DNA of 64,000 nt from Nocardia harenae NBRC 108248 (GCF_001612885.1 NZ_BDBH01000010.1:57928-121927); one strand, 5' to 3'; shown: positions 47,007 to 55,637, counted from the stretch's first letter. Program-made: numbers and translations. The notes: generated by a model from the letters alone, not told the origin.

Positions 47007-47357
47007 ATGAGTACGCAAGCGACCGAGGCTCCGGCGAAGGTGCCGGACGAGATCGTCAAGTCGGTACGGGCGTTCGTCGCCGGGCACGGGGGTTCGGCCA
47101 CCGCGGTGCTGCAGTCGCTGGGGACCGAGGGCGTCCGGGTGACGCTGGTCGGCGGCGACGGGGTGCTCGGCGACCGGGTCGTCGGCAGCCACGCCGTCGC
47201 CGCGGCCCTGGTCGAGCGGGTGGACGGGCTGACCGCCGCCGAGGAGTGGGATCGCGAGCTGAGCTCGGCGGCCACCCCACGGCGGGGCCACTACGCCAAG
47301 ATGGCGGGCTGGGTCGCCAAGCAGACGAAGTTTCCCAGGGCGCGCAACGAGCGCTGA
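47007..47357 (+). CDS. Conserved actinobacterial protein of unknown function (Rv1455-like)
   Basis: A 116-residue cytoplasmic protein without a recognisable catalytic motif. It is predicted to be mostly helical with a short central beta segment (VRVTLVGGDGVLGDRVVGS) and a basic end (GHYAKMAGWVAKQTKFPRARNER). A gene of this size sits next to qor in M. tuberculosis (Rv1455), and this looks like its counterpart by position and size. The leaderless promoter supports that it is a true gene. I do not know its function. Confidence 0.75.
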   Translation: MSTQATEAPAKVPDEIVKSVRAFVAGHGGSATAVLQSLGTEGVRVTLVGGDGVLGDRVVGSHAVAAALVERVDGLTAAEEWDRELSSAATPRRGHYAKMAGWVAKQTKFPRARNER

Positions 47358-47370
47358 GCCCGCGGCCGGG

Positions 47371-48252
47371 TCAGGCGGGGAGGCGGCACAGGACCACCGG
47401 GCAGGGTGCGTGGTGCAGCAGGTTCTGGCTGGTGGAGCCGATCATGGTGCGCACCAGGCGGTTTCGGCCGTGGGTACCGGCGACGACCAGGCTCGCCGCC
47501 TCGGCCTCGGCGAGCAGGGCGAAGGGGGCCGGGGATTTCCGCACGACCCGGGTGACGGCGACGTCGGGGTACTTCTCCGGCCAGCCGGCCAGACGCTGGC
47601 CGAGTAGCTCCGCCTCGCGCGCGGCGAGCGCCTGCTCGTCGTCCGGGGCGGGGGACCAGCGCAGCAGGTCGGGGTCGTTCCACGCGTGCAGCGCGACCAG
47701 GTCGGTGCCGAGCAGCGAGGCGAGGTCGAAGGCGTGCTCCAGGGCGACGTCGCCGCACGGGCTGCCGTCCACCCCCGCCAGCACCGCCCCCTGGCCGGGG
47801 AGCGGGGCGTTCGGGTCGCCGCGCCAGACCGCGACCGGGCAGAGCGCCTTGTCCGCCACCCGCAGCGCGGTCGAGCCGAGCAGCAGGGTGCGCAGCGGGC
47901 TCGCACCGCCCGCCGCGACCACGAGCAGCCGCGCCGATTCGGCGGCGACCAGCAGTTCGGCCGCGGGATCGCCGTCCAGCACGAGCTGGGTCGGCTCGAC
48001 GCCGGGGCGGTCGGCCTGGACCACGGCGGCGGCCTGCCGCACCGCGCGCCGCCCCTCGGCGCGGAGTAGGTCGCGGAGGTCGGCATCGGCCCAGCGCGGT
48101 GCCACGATCCTGGTGTCCGGCACCGCGATCACGCTCACCAGGATCAGCGGTGCCCCGCGCCGCGCCGCCAGCGCCGCGGCCCAGCGGGCCGCCGCGAGCG
48201 CCGGTGCGGTGCCGTCGATCCCGACGACGATCGACTGCCGGGCCTGCTGCAT
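47371..48252 (-). CDS. Universal stress protein with two Usp domains
   Basis: A 293-residue tandem universal stress protein. Domain 1 (residues about 8-145) begins SIVVGIDGTAPALAAARWAA and contains the ATP-loop LVVAAGGASPLRTLLLGSTALRVADKALCPVAV. Domain 2 (about 158-293) has VLAGVDGSPCGDVALEHAFDLA and VVAGTHGRNRLVRTMIGSTSQNLLHHAPCPVVL. Both carry G-2x-G-9x-G(S/T) ATP motifs. ATG 48252 follows GGGGAGGAC. A DosR-like box about 89-102 bp upstream suggests induction by hypoxia or nitric oxide, as for mycobacterial tandem Usp proteins. Confidence 0.9.
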   Translation of the reverse strand: MQQARQSIVVGIDGTAPALAAARWAAALAARRGAPLILVSVIAVPDTRIVAPRWADADLRDLLRAEGRRAVRQAAAVVQADRPGVEPTQLVLDGDPAAELLVAAESARLLVVAAGGASPLRTLLLGSTALRVADKALCPVAVWRGDPNAPLPGQGAVLAGVDGSPCGDVALEHAFDLASLLGTDLVALHAWNDPDLLRWSPAPDDEQALAAREAELLGQRLAGWPEKYPDVAVTRVVRKSPAPFALLAEAEAASLVVAGTHGRNRLVRTMIGSTSQNLLHHAPCPVVLCRLPA

Positions 48253-48302
48253 GGTTGTCCTCCCCAGGGACGTCCGAACTGGTCGCTCCACCTTGGCAGC
48301 GT

Positions 48303-48334
48303 GGGGTCCCGGCGTCATCGGGTCGAGGGACCCC
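48303..48334. promoter_or_regulatory. 8-bp inverted repeat upstream of the Usp gene
   Basis: GGGGTCCC (48303-48310) and GGGACCCC (48327-48334) are perfectly complementary across a 16-nt spacer. The arms resemble half-sites of DosR-type boxes. This may be a second binding site or a DNA hairpin. Confidence 0.35.
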
Positions 48335-48340
48335 GAAGCA

Positions 48341-48354
48341 GGGCCGAAAGTCCC
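48341..48354 (-). promoter_or_regulatory. DosR/DevR-like box
   Basis: Read on the minus strand this is GGGACTTTCGGCCC, closely matching DosR-regulon boxes of the type GGGACTTNNGGCCC. It lies 89-102 bp upstream of the Usp ATG, in the orientation of that gene. Assignment to a DosR homologue is inference from motif and target. Confidence 0.6.
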
Positions 48355-48473
48355 TGGTGCGCCCGGTGGTTGCCCGACTCCGGGCGCGAACGGTACCGCG
48401 CAGGTCGCGGCGGTGCGCTCCCGGCAGCCCGCCGGTCGCCGGAGCCCGCGGGCTGCCGTGGCGGAGCCCGCGG

Positions 48474-49436
48474 TCAGGCGGGGGCGAGCTGCTCGGCCGG
48501 GACCCGCTCGCGCCGGTGCAGCGCGGCCCAGAGCGCGGCGGTGGCGGCGGTGCAGGCGGCGGCGCCTGCGACGTGCACGGCGACCAGCGCCGCAGGCACA
48601 TCGGTGAGGTACTGCACCAGCCCGACCAGCGCCTGCGCGCAGACCAGCCCGATCAGCACGAAGAGCCGGGTCCGCACCGCGCGGCTGCTGCCGACCGCGA
48701 ACAGCCCGAAGCCGAGCCCCACCAGCAGCGCCAGGTACGCCACGAGCAGCTGCGCGTGCAGGTGCACCAGCGTCACGATCTCCACCTGCAACCGCTGCAC
48801 CGGCCGCTCGACGCTCTTGTCGCCCGCGTGCGGCCCGGCCCCGGTCACCAGCGTGCCCGCGACCAGCACCCCGGCCAGCGCGACCCCGCTCAGAAGGGTG
48901 AGCAGCCGCAGCGGTTTCGGCGCCTGCGCCACCCGCACCCCGTCGTCCGGTTCGCCGATCTCGGCGTACAGCACCACCGCGAGCCACACCATCACCATGG
49001 AGACCAGCAGGTGCACCGCCACGGTCCACCAGAGCAGCCCGGTGAGCACGGTGACGCCGCCGATGATCGCCTGCAGTACCGTCCCGCCCGGCATGAGCCA
49101 GGCGTAGACCAGCACCGAACGCCTGCGCCGCGCCCGGATCACGGCCAGCACCACCAGCGCGGCGCAGAGCGTCACCGCGAAGGTGAGCAGCCGATTGCCG
49201 AACTCCACCGCCTGGTGCACCACCGGCACCTCGGAGACGCCGACCGGGGTGAAGCTGCCGGGGAAGCACTGCGGCCAGGTCGGGCAGCCGAGCCCGGAGG
49301 CGGTGACCCGGACGACCGCGCCGGTCACCGAGATCCCGGCCTGGGTGAGGATCACCGCGAACGCGATCAGCCGCTGCGTGCGCAGCGAGGGGAGCGGAAG
49401 CCGGTCGACGAGTCGCAGGAAGGCGCGGTACACCAC
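48474..49436 (-). CDS. ctaA: Heme A synthase (CtaA/COX15 family)
   Basis: A 320-residue membrane protein with about eight transmembrane helices that oxidises heme O to heme A. Heme-ligand histidine segments are VVHQAVEFGNRLL, AVHLLVSM, LVHLHAQLL and VAVHVAGAA. The extracytoplasmic Cys-containing loop GLGCPTWPQCFPGSF is also characteristic. The GTG start is 41 bp after the permease stop, so the gene probably belongs to the mptB-ABC unit. Older mycobacterial annotation calls the homologue an ABC transport protein, but the sequence fits CtaA. Confidence 0.9.
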   Translation of the reverse strand: MVYRAFLRLVDRLPLPSLRTQRLIAFAVILTQAGISVTGAVVRVTASGLGCPTWPQCFPGSFTPVGVSEVPVVHQAVEFGNRLLTFAVTLCAALVVLAVIRARRRRSVLVYAWLMPGGTVLQAIIGGVTVLTGLLWWTVAVHLLVSMVMVWLAVVLYAEIGEPDDGVRVAQAPKPLRLLTLLSGVALAGVLVAGTLVTGAGPHAGDKSVERPVQRLQVEIVTLVHLHAQLLVAYLALLVGLGFGLFAVGSSRAVRTRLFVLIGLVCAQALVGLVQYLTDVPAALVAVHVAGAAACTAATAALWAALHRRERVPAEQLAPA

Positions 49437-49477
49437 GCGACGATGGTAGCGCCCGTACTACACCGCGTCGTTGAGGG

Positions 49478-50263
49478 CTACTGGAACCGGAACCAGCGCA
49501 CCGCGGCGGCCCCGCCCGCCAGCCCCCACACCGCAAGCACCACCAGCCCGAACCAGTCCACCGCGCCGCGCATGCTCTCCTCCAGCGCCACCGCGAGCGC
49601 ACCGGACGGCACCAGCCGCACCAGGGTGTGCACGGCATCCGGCACCGACCCGGCGGCGAAGTGCACGCTGGCGATGCCGAGCATGACGAACCAGAGGATA
49701 TTGGCCAGCGCCAGCACGATCTCCGCGCGCAATGTGCCGCCGAGCAGCAGCCCGAGCGCGGCGAAGGTGGCGGTGCCGAGCGCGATCACCGCGGCCCCGA
49801 GCAGCAGCCCGCCCGGCTCCGGCCGCCAGCCCAGCGTCAGCCCGATCGCGCCGAGCAGCAGTGCCTGCACGATCACCACGAGCACCACAGCGCCGCTCTT
49901 GCCCGCGATGATGCCCCAGCGCGGCAGCGCCGTCGCGCCGAGCCGCTTGAGCGCGCCGTAGCGCCGGTCGAAGCCGACCGCGATGGCCTGCCCGGTGAAG
50001 GCGGTGGACATCACCGCCACCATCATCACCGCGGGCACGATGGTGTCCACCCGCTCGCTGCCGAGGTCGCCGAAGGGCAGCAGGGTGAGCCCGACCAGCA
50101 GGGTGATCGGGATGAACATGGTGAGCAGCAGCTGCTCGCCGTTGCGCAGCAGCAGCACCAGCTCCAGCCGGGTCTGCGCGGCGAGCATGGCGGCCCGGCC
50201 CGCCGGGCGCGGGTCGGGGGCGAAGGTGCCCGGGGTGAACCGATTCTCCGGGGCGGTGGTCAT
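49478..50263 (-). CDS. ABC-2 type transporter permease
   Basis: A 261-residue membrane subunit with six predicted transmembrane segments, typical of drug/polysaccharide ABC-2 exporters (FTGQAIAVGFDRRYGALKRLGATALPRW is the usual cytoplasmic loop). ATG 50263 overlaps the ATPase stop (ATGA). It pairs with the ATPase just upstream, and the complex would be a dimer of each. The linkage to mptB and ctaA is conserved in mycobacteria (Rv1457c, as I recall). The substrate is not known. Confidence 0.88.
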   Translation of the reverse strand: MTTAPENRFTPGTFAPDPRPAGRAAMLAAQTRLELVLLLRNGEQLLLTMFIPITLLVGLTLLPFGDLGSERVDTIVPAVMMVAVMSTAFTGQAIAVGFDRRYGALKRLGATALPRWGIIAGKSGAVVLVVIVQALLLGAIGLTLGWRPEPGGLLLGAAVIALGTATFAALGLLLGGTLRAEIVLALANILWFVMLGIASVHFAAGSVPDAVHTLVRLVPSGALAVALEESMRGAVDWFGLVVLAVWGLAGGAAAVRWFRFQ

Positions 50264-51192
50264 CCGCGCAGCTCCCGTCCGGTGAGTTCGAGGAAGACGT
50301 CCTCGAGGCGGCGCTGGTCGATCCGGATATCGGTGGCGAGCACGTTCTGCCTGGCGCACCAGGCGGTGACGGTGGCCAGCACCTGCGGGTCGATCTCGCC
50401 CTCGATGAGGTAGGCACCCGGCGCGGTCTCGCGCGGCGCGAACCCCTCCGGCAGCGCCCTGGCCAGCAGCTCCAGGTCGAGCTTGGGCGGCGCGGCGAAG
50501 CGCAGCTGACCCGCCGCGCCGTGCGCGGTCACCTCGGCGGGGGTGCCCTGCGCGACGATCCGGCCGTGGTCGATGATGACCAGCCGGTCGGCCAGTTGCT
50601 CGGCCTCGTCCATGAGGTGGGTGGTGAGGACGACGGTCACGCCGTCCCGGCGCAGCGCCGCCACCAGCTCCCAGACGATCAGCCTGGCCTGGGCGTCCAG
50701 CCCAGCGGTCGGCTCGTCGAGGAAGACGATCTCCGGCCGCCCGACCAGTGCGCAGGCCAGCGCCAGCCGCTGCTGCTGCCCGCCGGAGAGCCTGCGGTAG
50801 GGGGTGCGCCGGTGGTCACGCAGGCCCAGCGTGTCGAGCAGCCACTGCGGGTCCAGCGGGTGCGCCGAGTAGGCCGCGACCAGCTCCAGCATCTCGCCCG
50901 CGCGTGAGCCGGGGTAGGCGCCGCCGCCCTGCAGCATGACGCCGATCCGCGGGCGCAGCGCCTCGGAGTCGGCGATCGGGTCCAGCCCGAGCACCCGCAC
51001 GCGGCCCGCGTCCGGGCGCAGGAAGCCCTCGCACATCTCCACCGTGCTGGTCTTGCCCGCGCCGTTCGGCCCGAGCAGCGCCAGTACCTCCGCGCGCCGC
51101 ACGTCGAAGGTCAGCTCGTCGACCGCGACGGTCTCGCCGTAGCGCTTGACGACACCGTCGACGCGGAGCGCGAGATCGGGGTCAGCGGTCAC
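50260..51192 (-). CDS. ABC transporter ATP-binding protein
   Basis: A 310-residue ATPase partner of the adjacent permease. It shows Walker A LLGPNGAGKTST, a Q-loop (MLQGGGAYPGS), the signature LSGGQQQRLALA, Walker B IVFLDEPTAGLD, and the switch His in TTHLMDEAEQLADRL. A C-terminal DUF4162-like extension (about residues 220-310) is usual for drug-type exporters. GTG 51192 overlaps the mptB stop by four bases, and its stop overlaps the permease start. All three genes are therefore coupled. Confidence 0.93.
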   Translation of the reverse strand: MTADPDLALRVDGVVKRYGETVAVDELTFDVRRAEVLALLGPNGAGKTSTVEMCEGFLRPDAGRVRVLGLDPIADSEALRPRIGVMLQGGGAYPGSRAGEMLELVAAYSAHPLDPQWLLDTLGLRDHRRTPYRRLSGGQQQRLALACALVGRPEIVFLDEPTAGLDAQARLIVWELVAALRRDGVTVVLTTHLMDEAEQLADRLVIIDHGRIVAQGTPAEVTAHGAAGQLRFAAPPKLDLELLARALPEGFAPRETAPGAYLIEGEIDPQVLATVTAWCARQNVLATDIRIDQRRLEDVFLELTGRELRG

Positions 51193-52865
51193 GATGACAC
51201 ACCGTAGGCAGTCGCCGGCTGTGACGGAGCCGACACCCCCGCCTGACGCCAGGGCAGCCGGTTCCTCGTCACCACCACGAACAGCACCACCACGATGACC
51301 CCGGCCACGGCCGCGCCCACGATCTGGAACACCTCGAACTCCGCGCCGCGCGGCATGGCGATCACGCTCACGATCGCCGGGACCAGCACCGCGGGGCCGC
51401 GGAAGGCGGGCCTGGTGGCCCAGGCCGCCAGCGGAACGATGGCCCAGAGCAGGTACCAGGGCTGCACCACCGGGAAGAGCAGCACGATGGCGCCGAGCGC
51501 GACCCCGAGCGCCCCCACCGGGTGCAGCCGCCCGGTATTGGTCGCCACCAGCATGCGCAGCGCGATGACGGCGGCGCCGAGCGCGGCGATCGGCCGGGTG
51601 ATGCTGAGCAGCGCGGTGGTGTGGTCGCCGAGCCCGAGCAGCACCCCGCCGAAGCCGGTGATCACGCCGAGCGCGGTCGGCAGCGACATCCAGCTGCGCA
51701 CCGCGCTCGCGGTGTTCAGCGTGTAGAGCCAGCCGAAGCCGAGCCCGCTGGCGGTGCTGATGGCGACGGTCGTCACCCCCGCCACCAGGGCGAGGAGCAG
51801 CGCCGCCTTGAGGATCGACCACGGCCCCGCACCCCAGCGCCGCGCCAGCGCCATGCCGACGAAGCCGAGCGCGATGATCGAGGTGAACTTGACGGTGGAG
51901 GAGAGCGTGATCGTCACCGCGCCGCCGATCAGCAGCGCGTAGGCGCGGGCGTCGAAGACCGGTGCGTCCTCGATGGCGCGCAGGCAGAACTCCAGCCCGG
52001 CCAGCATGAGCCCGAGCATGAGCGCGTCGTTGTGCACCCCGCCCACCAGGTGGAAGAGGACGAGCGGGTTGCAGGCGCCGAGCCAGAGCGCGCTCACCGG
52101 CGCCACCCCGCAGCGCACCGAGAGCCGCGGCAGCGCCCACACGATGAGCGCGACCCCGGCCAGCGCCAGCGCGCGGTGCGCCCACACCCCGGCGATGATG
52201 TTCTCCCCGGTCAGCTCGGCGATCCCACGGCCGACCCAGAGGAAGAGCGGGCCGTACGGCGCGGGGGTGTCGCGCCAGATGGTCGGCACGTTGTTGGTGA
52301 GGACGTTGTCGATCCCGAGCCCGGCGACCGGGCCCTCGGAGTACGGGTCGATCCCGCGCCCGGCGATCTCGCTCTGCGCCAGGTACGAGTAGACGTCATT
52401 GCTGAACAGCGGCGGCGCCACGCTCAGCGGCAGGATCCAGAGCAGCAGCGTGCGGTCCAGCTGGGAGCGGGAGAGCCGGTGCCGCGGCGAGCCGCCCAGG
52501 CTGCCGATGGCGAAGCGGCCGAGCAGCAGCCACGCCAGCACCACGATGGCCGAGCCGACCATGCACATGGCCAGCGAGCCGGTGTGCGCGCGGGCGAAGA
52601 TGCCGAGTACCCGCACGCCGGAGACGGGGTTCTGGTGCACGGGTTGCGCGCCGATGCCGAGGGCGGCGATGGCCATGAGGACGGTGCCGGTGGCGCCGAG
52701 CAGGCGGATGCGGTCGAGCTGGCGCAGCTCGTCGCGGTCGAGGCCGGGGACTTCTTTCTCGTCGGTGTGCAGCACCGCGATGGTGTGGTCGGCGGGGACG
52801 TCGAGGCCGAGCGCTCGGCGTCCGAATGCCACCAATCGACGCCGAGCGCATATGAGTACCGACAC
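51189..52865 (-). CDS. mptB: Alpha-(1->6)-mannopyranosyltransferase MptB
   Basis: A 558-residue polyprenol-phosphate-mannose-dependent membrane glycosyltransferase of the GT-C type, which builds the mannan core of lipomannan in mycolic-acid bacteria. It has roughly 13 hydrophobic segments. The first periplasmic loop SNDVYSYLAQSEIAGRGIDPYSEGP carries the acidic catalytic-type motif. HNDALMLGLMLAGLEF and WYLLWAIVPLAAWA also fit. GTG 52865 has the hexamer TACGCT six bases upstream, so the transcript is probably leaderless and starts the mptB-ABC-ctaA unit. Confidence 0.9.
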   Translation of the reverse strand: MSVLICARRRLVAFGRRALGLDVPADHTIAVLHTDEKEVPGLDRDELRQLDRIRLLGATGTVLMAIAALGIGAQPVHQNPVSGVRVLGIFARAHTGSLAMCMVGSAIVVLAWLLLGRFAIGSLGGSPRHRLSRSQLDRTLLLWILPLSVAPPLFSNDVYSYLAQSEIAGRGIDPYSEGPVAGLGIDNVLTNNVPTIWRDTPAPYGPLFLWVGRGIAELTGENIIAGVWAHRALALAGVALIVWALPRLSVRCGVAPVSALWLGACNPLVLFHLVGGVHNDALMLGLMLAGLEFCLRAIEDAPVFDARAYALLIGGAVTITLSSTVKFTSIIALGFVGMALARRWGAGPWSILKAALLLALVAGVTTVAISTASGLGFGWLYTLNTASAVRSWMSLPTALGVITGFGGVLLGLGDHTTALLSITRPIAALGAAVIALRMLVATNTGRLHPVGALGVALGAIVLLFPVVQPWYLLWAIVPLAAWATRPAFRGPAVLVPAIVSVIAMPRGAEFEVFQIVGAAVAGVIVVVLFVVVTRNRLPWRQAGVSAPSQPATAYGVSS

Positions 52866-52871
52866 GGGGTC

Positions 52872-52877
52872 AGCGTA
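52872..52877 (-). promoter_or_regulatory. -10 hexamer for leaderless mptB
   Basis: On the minus strand TACGCT ends six bases before the mptB GTG. A TTGAAA-like -35 lies further upstream at slightly short spacing. Confidence 0.5.
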
Positions 52878-52922
52878 GTCAAAAGATTACTTTTCAACGG
52901 CTTCGCCTTCGCGTCGGGTCGG

Positions 52923-54179
52923 CTACACGTCGGCCGCGCGACGGAGGAGGACCTCTCGTTCGCGGGCATTGCCGGTCAGGGCGGCGGCTGATTCGAGGGC
53001 GGCTCGGGCTTCGGCCGAGCGGCCCAGCTGGGCGAGGAGTTCGCCGCGGGTGGCGGGGAGCAGGTGGTAGCGGTCGAGCTTGCCGCCGGATTCGAGGGCG
53101 TCCAGGATGGGGAGCGCGGCTTCGGGTCCCGTTGCCATGGCCACGGCGGCGGCGCGGTTGAGTTCGACGACCGGGTTGGGGGCGATGCGGCCGAGGGCCT
53201 CGTAGAGCAGGACTATGCGCTCCCAGTCGGTGTCGTCGATCGTGGGGGCGATGGCGTGGCACTCGGCTATCCCCGCCTGCAGGGCGTACTTCCCGCGGCC
53301 GCGGCGCAGGGCGTCGCAGCGGGCGAGAGCGGCCCGGCCGCGGGTGATGCGGTCGCGCTCCCAGCGGGTGCGGTCCTGGTCGGCCAGCAGGATCGGGTCG
53401 CCGTCGCGGTCGAGGCGGGCGGGGAAGCGGGCGGCGGTGAGCTCCATGAGGGCCACCAGGCCGTGTGCCTCCGGCTCGGCCGGGACGAGTTCGGCGAGCA
53501 CCCTGGCCAGGCGCAGTGCCTCGCGGCTCAGCTCGGGGCGCATCCAGTCGGTGCCGCGGCTGGCCGTGTAGCCCTCGTTGAACATGAGGTACAGCACGGC
53601 GAGGACGCCGGTCAGCCGCCGGCCGAACTCGCCGCGCGGGGGGAGCTCGAAGGGGACGTTCGCCGCGGCCAGGGTCTTCTTGGCGCGCACGATGCGCTGC
53701 TGCACGGCGGGGGTGGAGATCAGGCAGGCGCGGGCGATCTCCTCGCCGGTGAGGCCGCCGACCACGCGCAGCGTCAGCGCCACCTGCGCCTGCCTGGCCA
53801 GCATCGGGTGGCAGGAGATGAAGATCAGGCCGAGCACGTCGTCGTCGATCCGGTCCGGATCCCACGGCGCGCCGGTCCAGTGCTCCTCGTCCGGCTCGCC
53901 TTCGCGCAGCTCCGCGCCGAGCACCGTGACCCGTTCGTCGTGCCGCTCGGCGCGGCGCAACACATCGATCGCCTTGCGCCTGGCCACGGTGGTGAGCCAG
54001 GCGCCGGGGTTGTCCGGCACGCCGCGCTCCGGCCACTGCGCGAGCGCGTCGGCGAGCGCCTCCTGGGCGGCGTCCTCGGCGATGCCGAAATCGCCGAGCG
54101 AGCGGGTCAGGGCCGCCACGATGCGCGCGGATTCCATCCGCCACACCGCGGCGACCCGGCCCTGAACTGTCCCGGTCAT
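52923..54179 (-). CDS. ECF sigma factor, ECF42 group (with C-terminal TPR-like domain)
   Basis: A 418-residue extracytoplasmic-function sigma factor. Region 2 (residues about 10-80) contains EDAAQEALADALAQWPERG and WLTTVARRKAIDVLRR. Region 4 (about 110-175) has the helix-turn-helix LTGEEIARACLISTPAVQQRIVRAKKTL. The C-terminal 200 residues (FNEGYTASRG, ALQAGIAECHA, NRAAAVAMATGPEAALPIL) form the extension that defines ECF42. No anti-sigma gene is present. ATG 54179 is one base after the DGPF/YCII gene stop. ECF42 factors are almost always linked to such genes and activate them. Confidence 0.9.
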   Translation of the reverse strand: MTGTVQGRVAAVWRMESARIVAALTRSLGDFGIAEDAAQEALADALAQWPERGVPDNPGAWLTTVARRKAIDVLRRAERHDERVTVLGAELREGEPDEEHWTGAPWDPDRIDDDVLGLIFISCHPMLARQAQVALTLRVVGGLTGEEIARACLISTPAVQQRIVRAKKTLAAANVPFELPPRGEFGRRLTGVLAVLYLMFNEGYTASRGTDWMRPELSREALRLARVLAELVPAEPEAHGLVALMELTAARFPARLDRDGDPILLADQDRTRWERDRITRGRAALARCDALRRGRGKYALQAGIAECHAIAPTIDDTDWERIVLLYEALGRIAPNPVVELNRAAAVAMATGPEAALPILDALESGGKLDRYHLLPATRGELLAQLGRSAEARAALESAAALTGNAREREVLLRRAADV

Positions 54180-54180
54180 C

Positions 54181-54603
54181 TCAGGAGTTCTTGGCCTCGT
54201 ACTCGGCCTTCCAGGCCATCTCCTTCTTGATCCACTCGTTGTCGGCCGGGAAGTCCTCGACCCCGTGGATGCGGCGCACCTCGAGCTTGTTGCCCTTGCC
54301 GAGCGGCGCCTTGCGCGCCCACTCCGCGGCCTCCTCGGCCGAGGCGACATCGAGGATCCAGAAGCCGTTGAACAGCTCCTTGGTCTCGCCGTACGGGCCG
54401 TCGGTGACGAGCGGCTCCTCGTCGGTGAACTCGACGACGAAGCCTTCGGCGGCGTCGGTCAGGCCGTCGCCGCCGGCCAGCACCCCGGCCTTCACCATGG
54501 ACTCGTTGTAGGCGCCCATCTCGGCGATGATCTGTTCGAAATCCACCTCGGCGGATGCGGCGAGCGCCTCGTCGGTGGTCCGCATGATCAGCATGTACTT
54601 CAT
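54181..54603 (-). CDS. DGPF/YCII-family protein linked to ECF42 sigma factor
   Basis: A 140-residue YCII-related (DGPF) protein with the signature VTDGPYGETKELFNGFWILDV and the start MKYMLIMRTTDEA. I start it at ATG 54603, after GAGAGGCAGAG; an upstream in-frame extension is unlike the family. The function is unknown; related proteins have a ferredoxin-like dimer fold. It lies directly before the ECF42 gene and is its expected target. A weak GGTCGA-N15-CGAG pair upstream (about 54618-54638) may be an ECF42-type promoter. Confidence 0.85.
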   Translation of the reverse strand: MKYMLIMRTTDEALAASAEVDFEQIIAEMGAYNESMVKAGVLAGGDGLTDAAEGFVVEFTDEEPLVTDGPYGETKELFNGFWILDVASAEEAAEWARKAPLGKGNKLEVRRIHGVEDFPADNEWIKKEMAWKAEYEAKNS

Positions 54604-54837
54604 GGTTCTCTGCCTCTCGGTATCCGGTCGCGTCTCGACCCTTTCACCCACTGCGTCGAACGGGAACCGGGGAGATCGACACCCGCCGCAGATTTTTTCG
54701 AAATGTGGTGTTCGTCGCACCCCCGATCCGAAAAATCGGGCGAATCGGGCGATTGACCACCTTAATGGCGGGTCCGCCCGCAGCGGCGATGCGGCAGCTC
54801 AGGGCACCCTTATTAGATTTCGGGACGTAATTCCGCC

Positions 54838-54852
54838 ACACTTGTGTTGTGA
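54838..54852 (+). promoter_or_regulatory. SufR operator overlapping the sufR start codon
   Basis: ACACT-N5-TGTGA is the palindrome I recall for mycobacterial SufR. Its left half overlaps the likely -10 hexamer CACACT (54837-54842). Its right half covers the GTG start codon (54849-54851). Bound SufR would block the promoter directly. Confidence 0.75.
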
Positions 54853-55637
54853 AAACCGTGGATTTGCGGAACGACGACGACGGAACCGGCCGCCCGGCCG
54901 GCGCCGCGCCCGCCGCTGTCCCGGTCGAGGGGCAGACTCGCGCGGCCATCGTGCAGCTGCTGCTGGAGGAGGGGCCGATCACGGCCACCGCCGTCGGCAC
55001 CCGGCTCGGCCTGACCCCCGCGGGGGTGCGCAGGCACCTGGACGCGCTGATCGAGTCCGGGCAGGCGCGGGCCAGCCGCTCGGCTCCGTGGCAGCAGAAG
55101 GGCCGCGGCCGCCCGGCCAAGCAGTTCCAGCTCACCGCGGCGGGCCGCGGCCGGATGGGGCACGCCTACGACGACCTGGCCGGCGCCGCCATGCGGCGGC
55201 TGCGTACGCTCGGCGGCGAGCAGGCCATCCGGGATTTCGCCCGGGATCGGGTCGAGGCCATCGTGGGCGAGGTCGAGCCGCTGGCGCCCGACGACCGGCG
55301 CGATGCCGGTGAGATCGCGGAGAAGGCCGGCGAGATCGCGGGCGCCTTCGCGGGGGCCGGCTTCGCGGCCACCACCAGGAAGGTCGGCGCGGGGGTGCAG
55401 ATCTGCCAGCACCACTGCCCGGTCGCGCACGTCGCCGAGGAGTTCCCCGAGCTGTGCGAGGCCGAGCTGACCGCCTTCCGGGAGCTGCTCGGCACCCACG
55501 TGCAGCGCCTGGCGACCATCGCCAACGGCGACTGCGCCTGCACCACCCACGTTCCGCTGCTCGTACGCGCACCGAAAGCCACCGCCGCCCAGCCCGCGGC
55601 GGTCACTACCGAGAACTCCGGAAGGAGTGCCGAATGA
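54849..55637 (+). CDS. sufR: Iron-sulfur-sensing repressor SufR
   Basis: A 262-residue ArsR/DeoR-like winged-helix repressor of the suf operon. The DNA-binding domain lies at about residues 30-100 (TATAVGTRLGLTPAGVRRHLDALIESG, GRGRPAKQFQLT). The cluster-binding C-terminus has Cys186, Cys190, Cys203, Cys229 and Cys231 (CQHHC and CAC groups, with C-X12-C between 190 and 203). The GTG has no ribosome-binding site but has CACACT six bases upstream, so it is probably leaderless. It heads sufR-B-D-C-S-U-T, and the stop overlaps sufB (ATGA). Confidence 0.93.
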   Translation: MKTVDLRNDDDGTGRPAGAAPAAVPVEGQTRAAIVQLLLEEGPITATAVGTRLGLTPAGVRRHLDALIESGQARASRSAPWQQKGRGRPAKQFQLTAAGRGRMGHAYDDLAGAAMRRLRTLGGEQAIRDFARDRVEAIVGEVEPLAPDDRRDAGEIAEKAGEIAGAFAGAGFAATTRKVGAGVQICQHHCPVAHVAEEFPELCEAELTAFRELLGTHVQRLATIANGDCACTTHVPLLVRAPKATAAQPAAVTTENSGRSAE

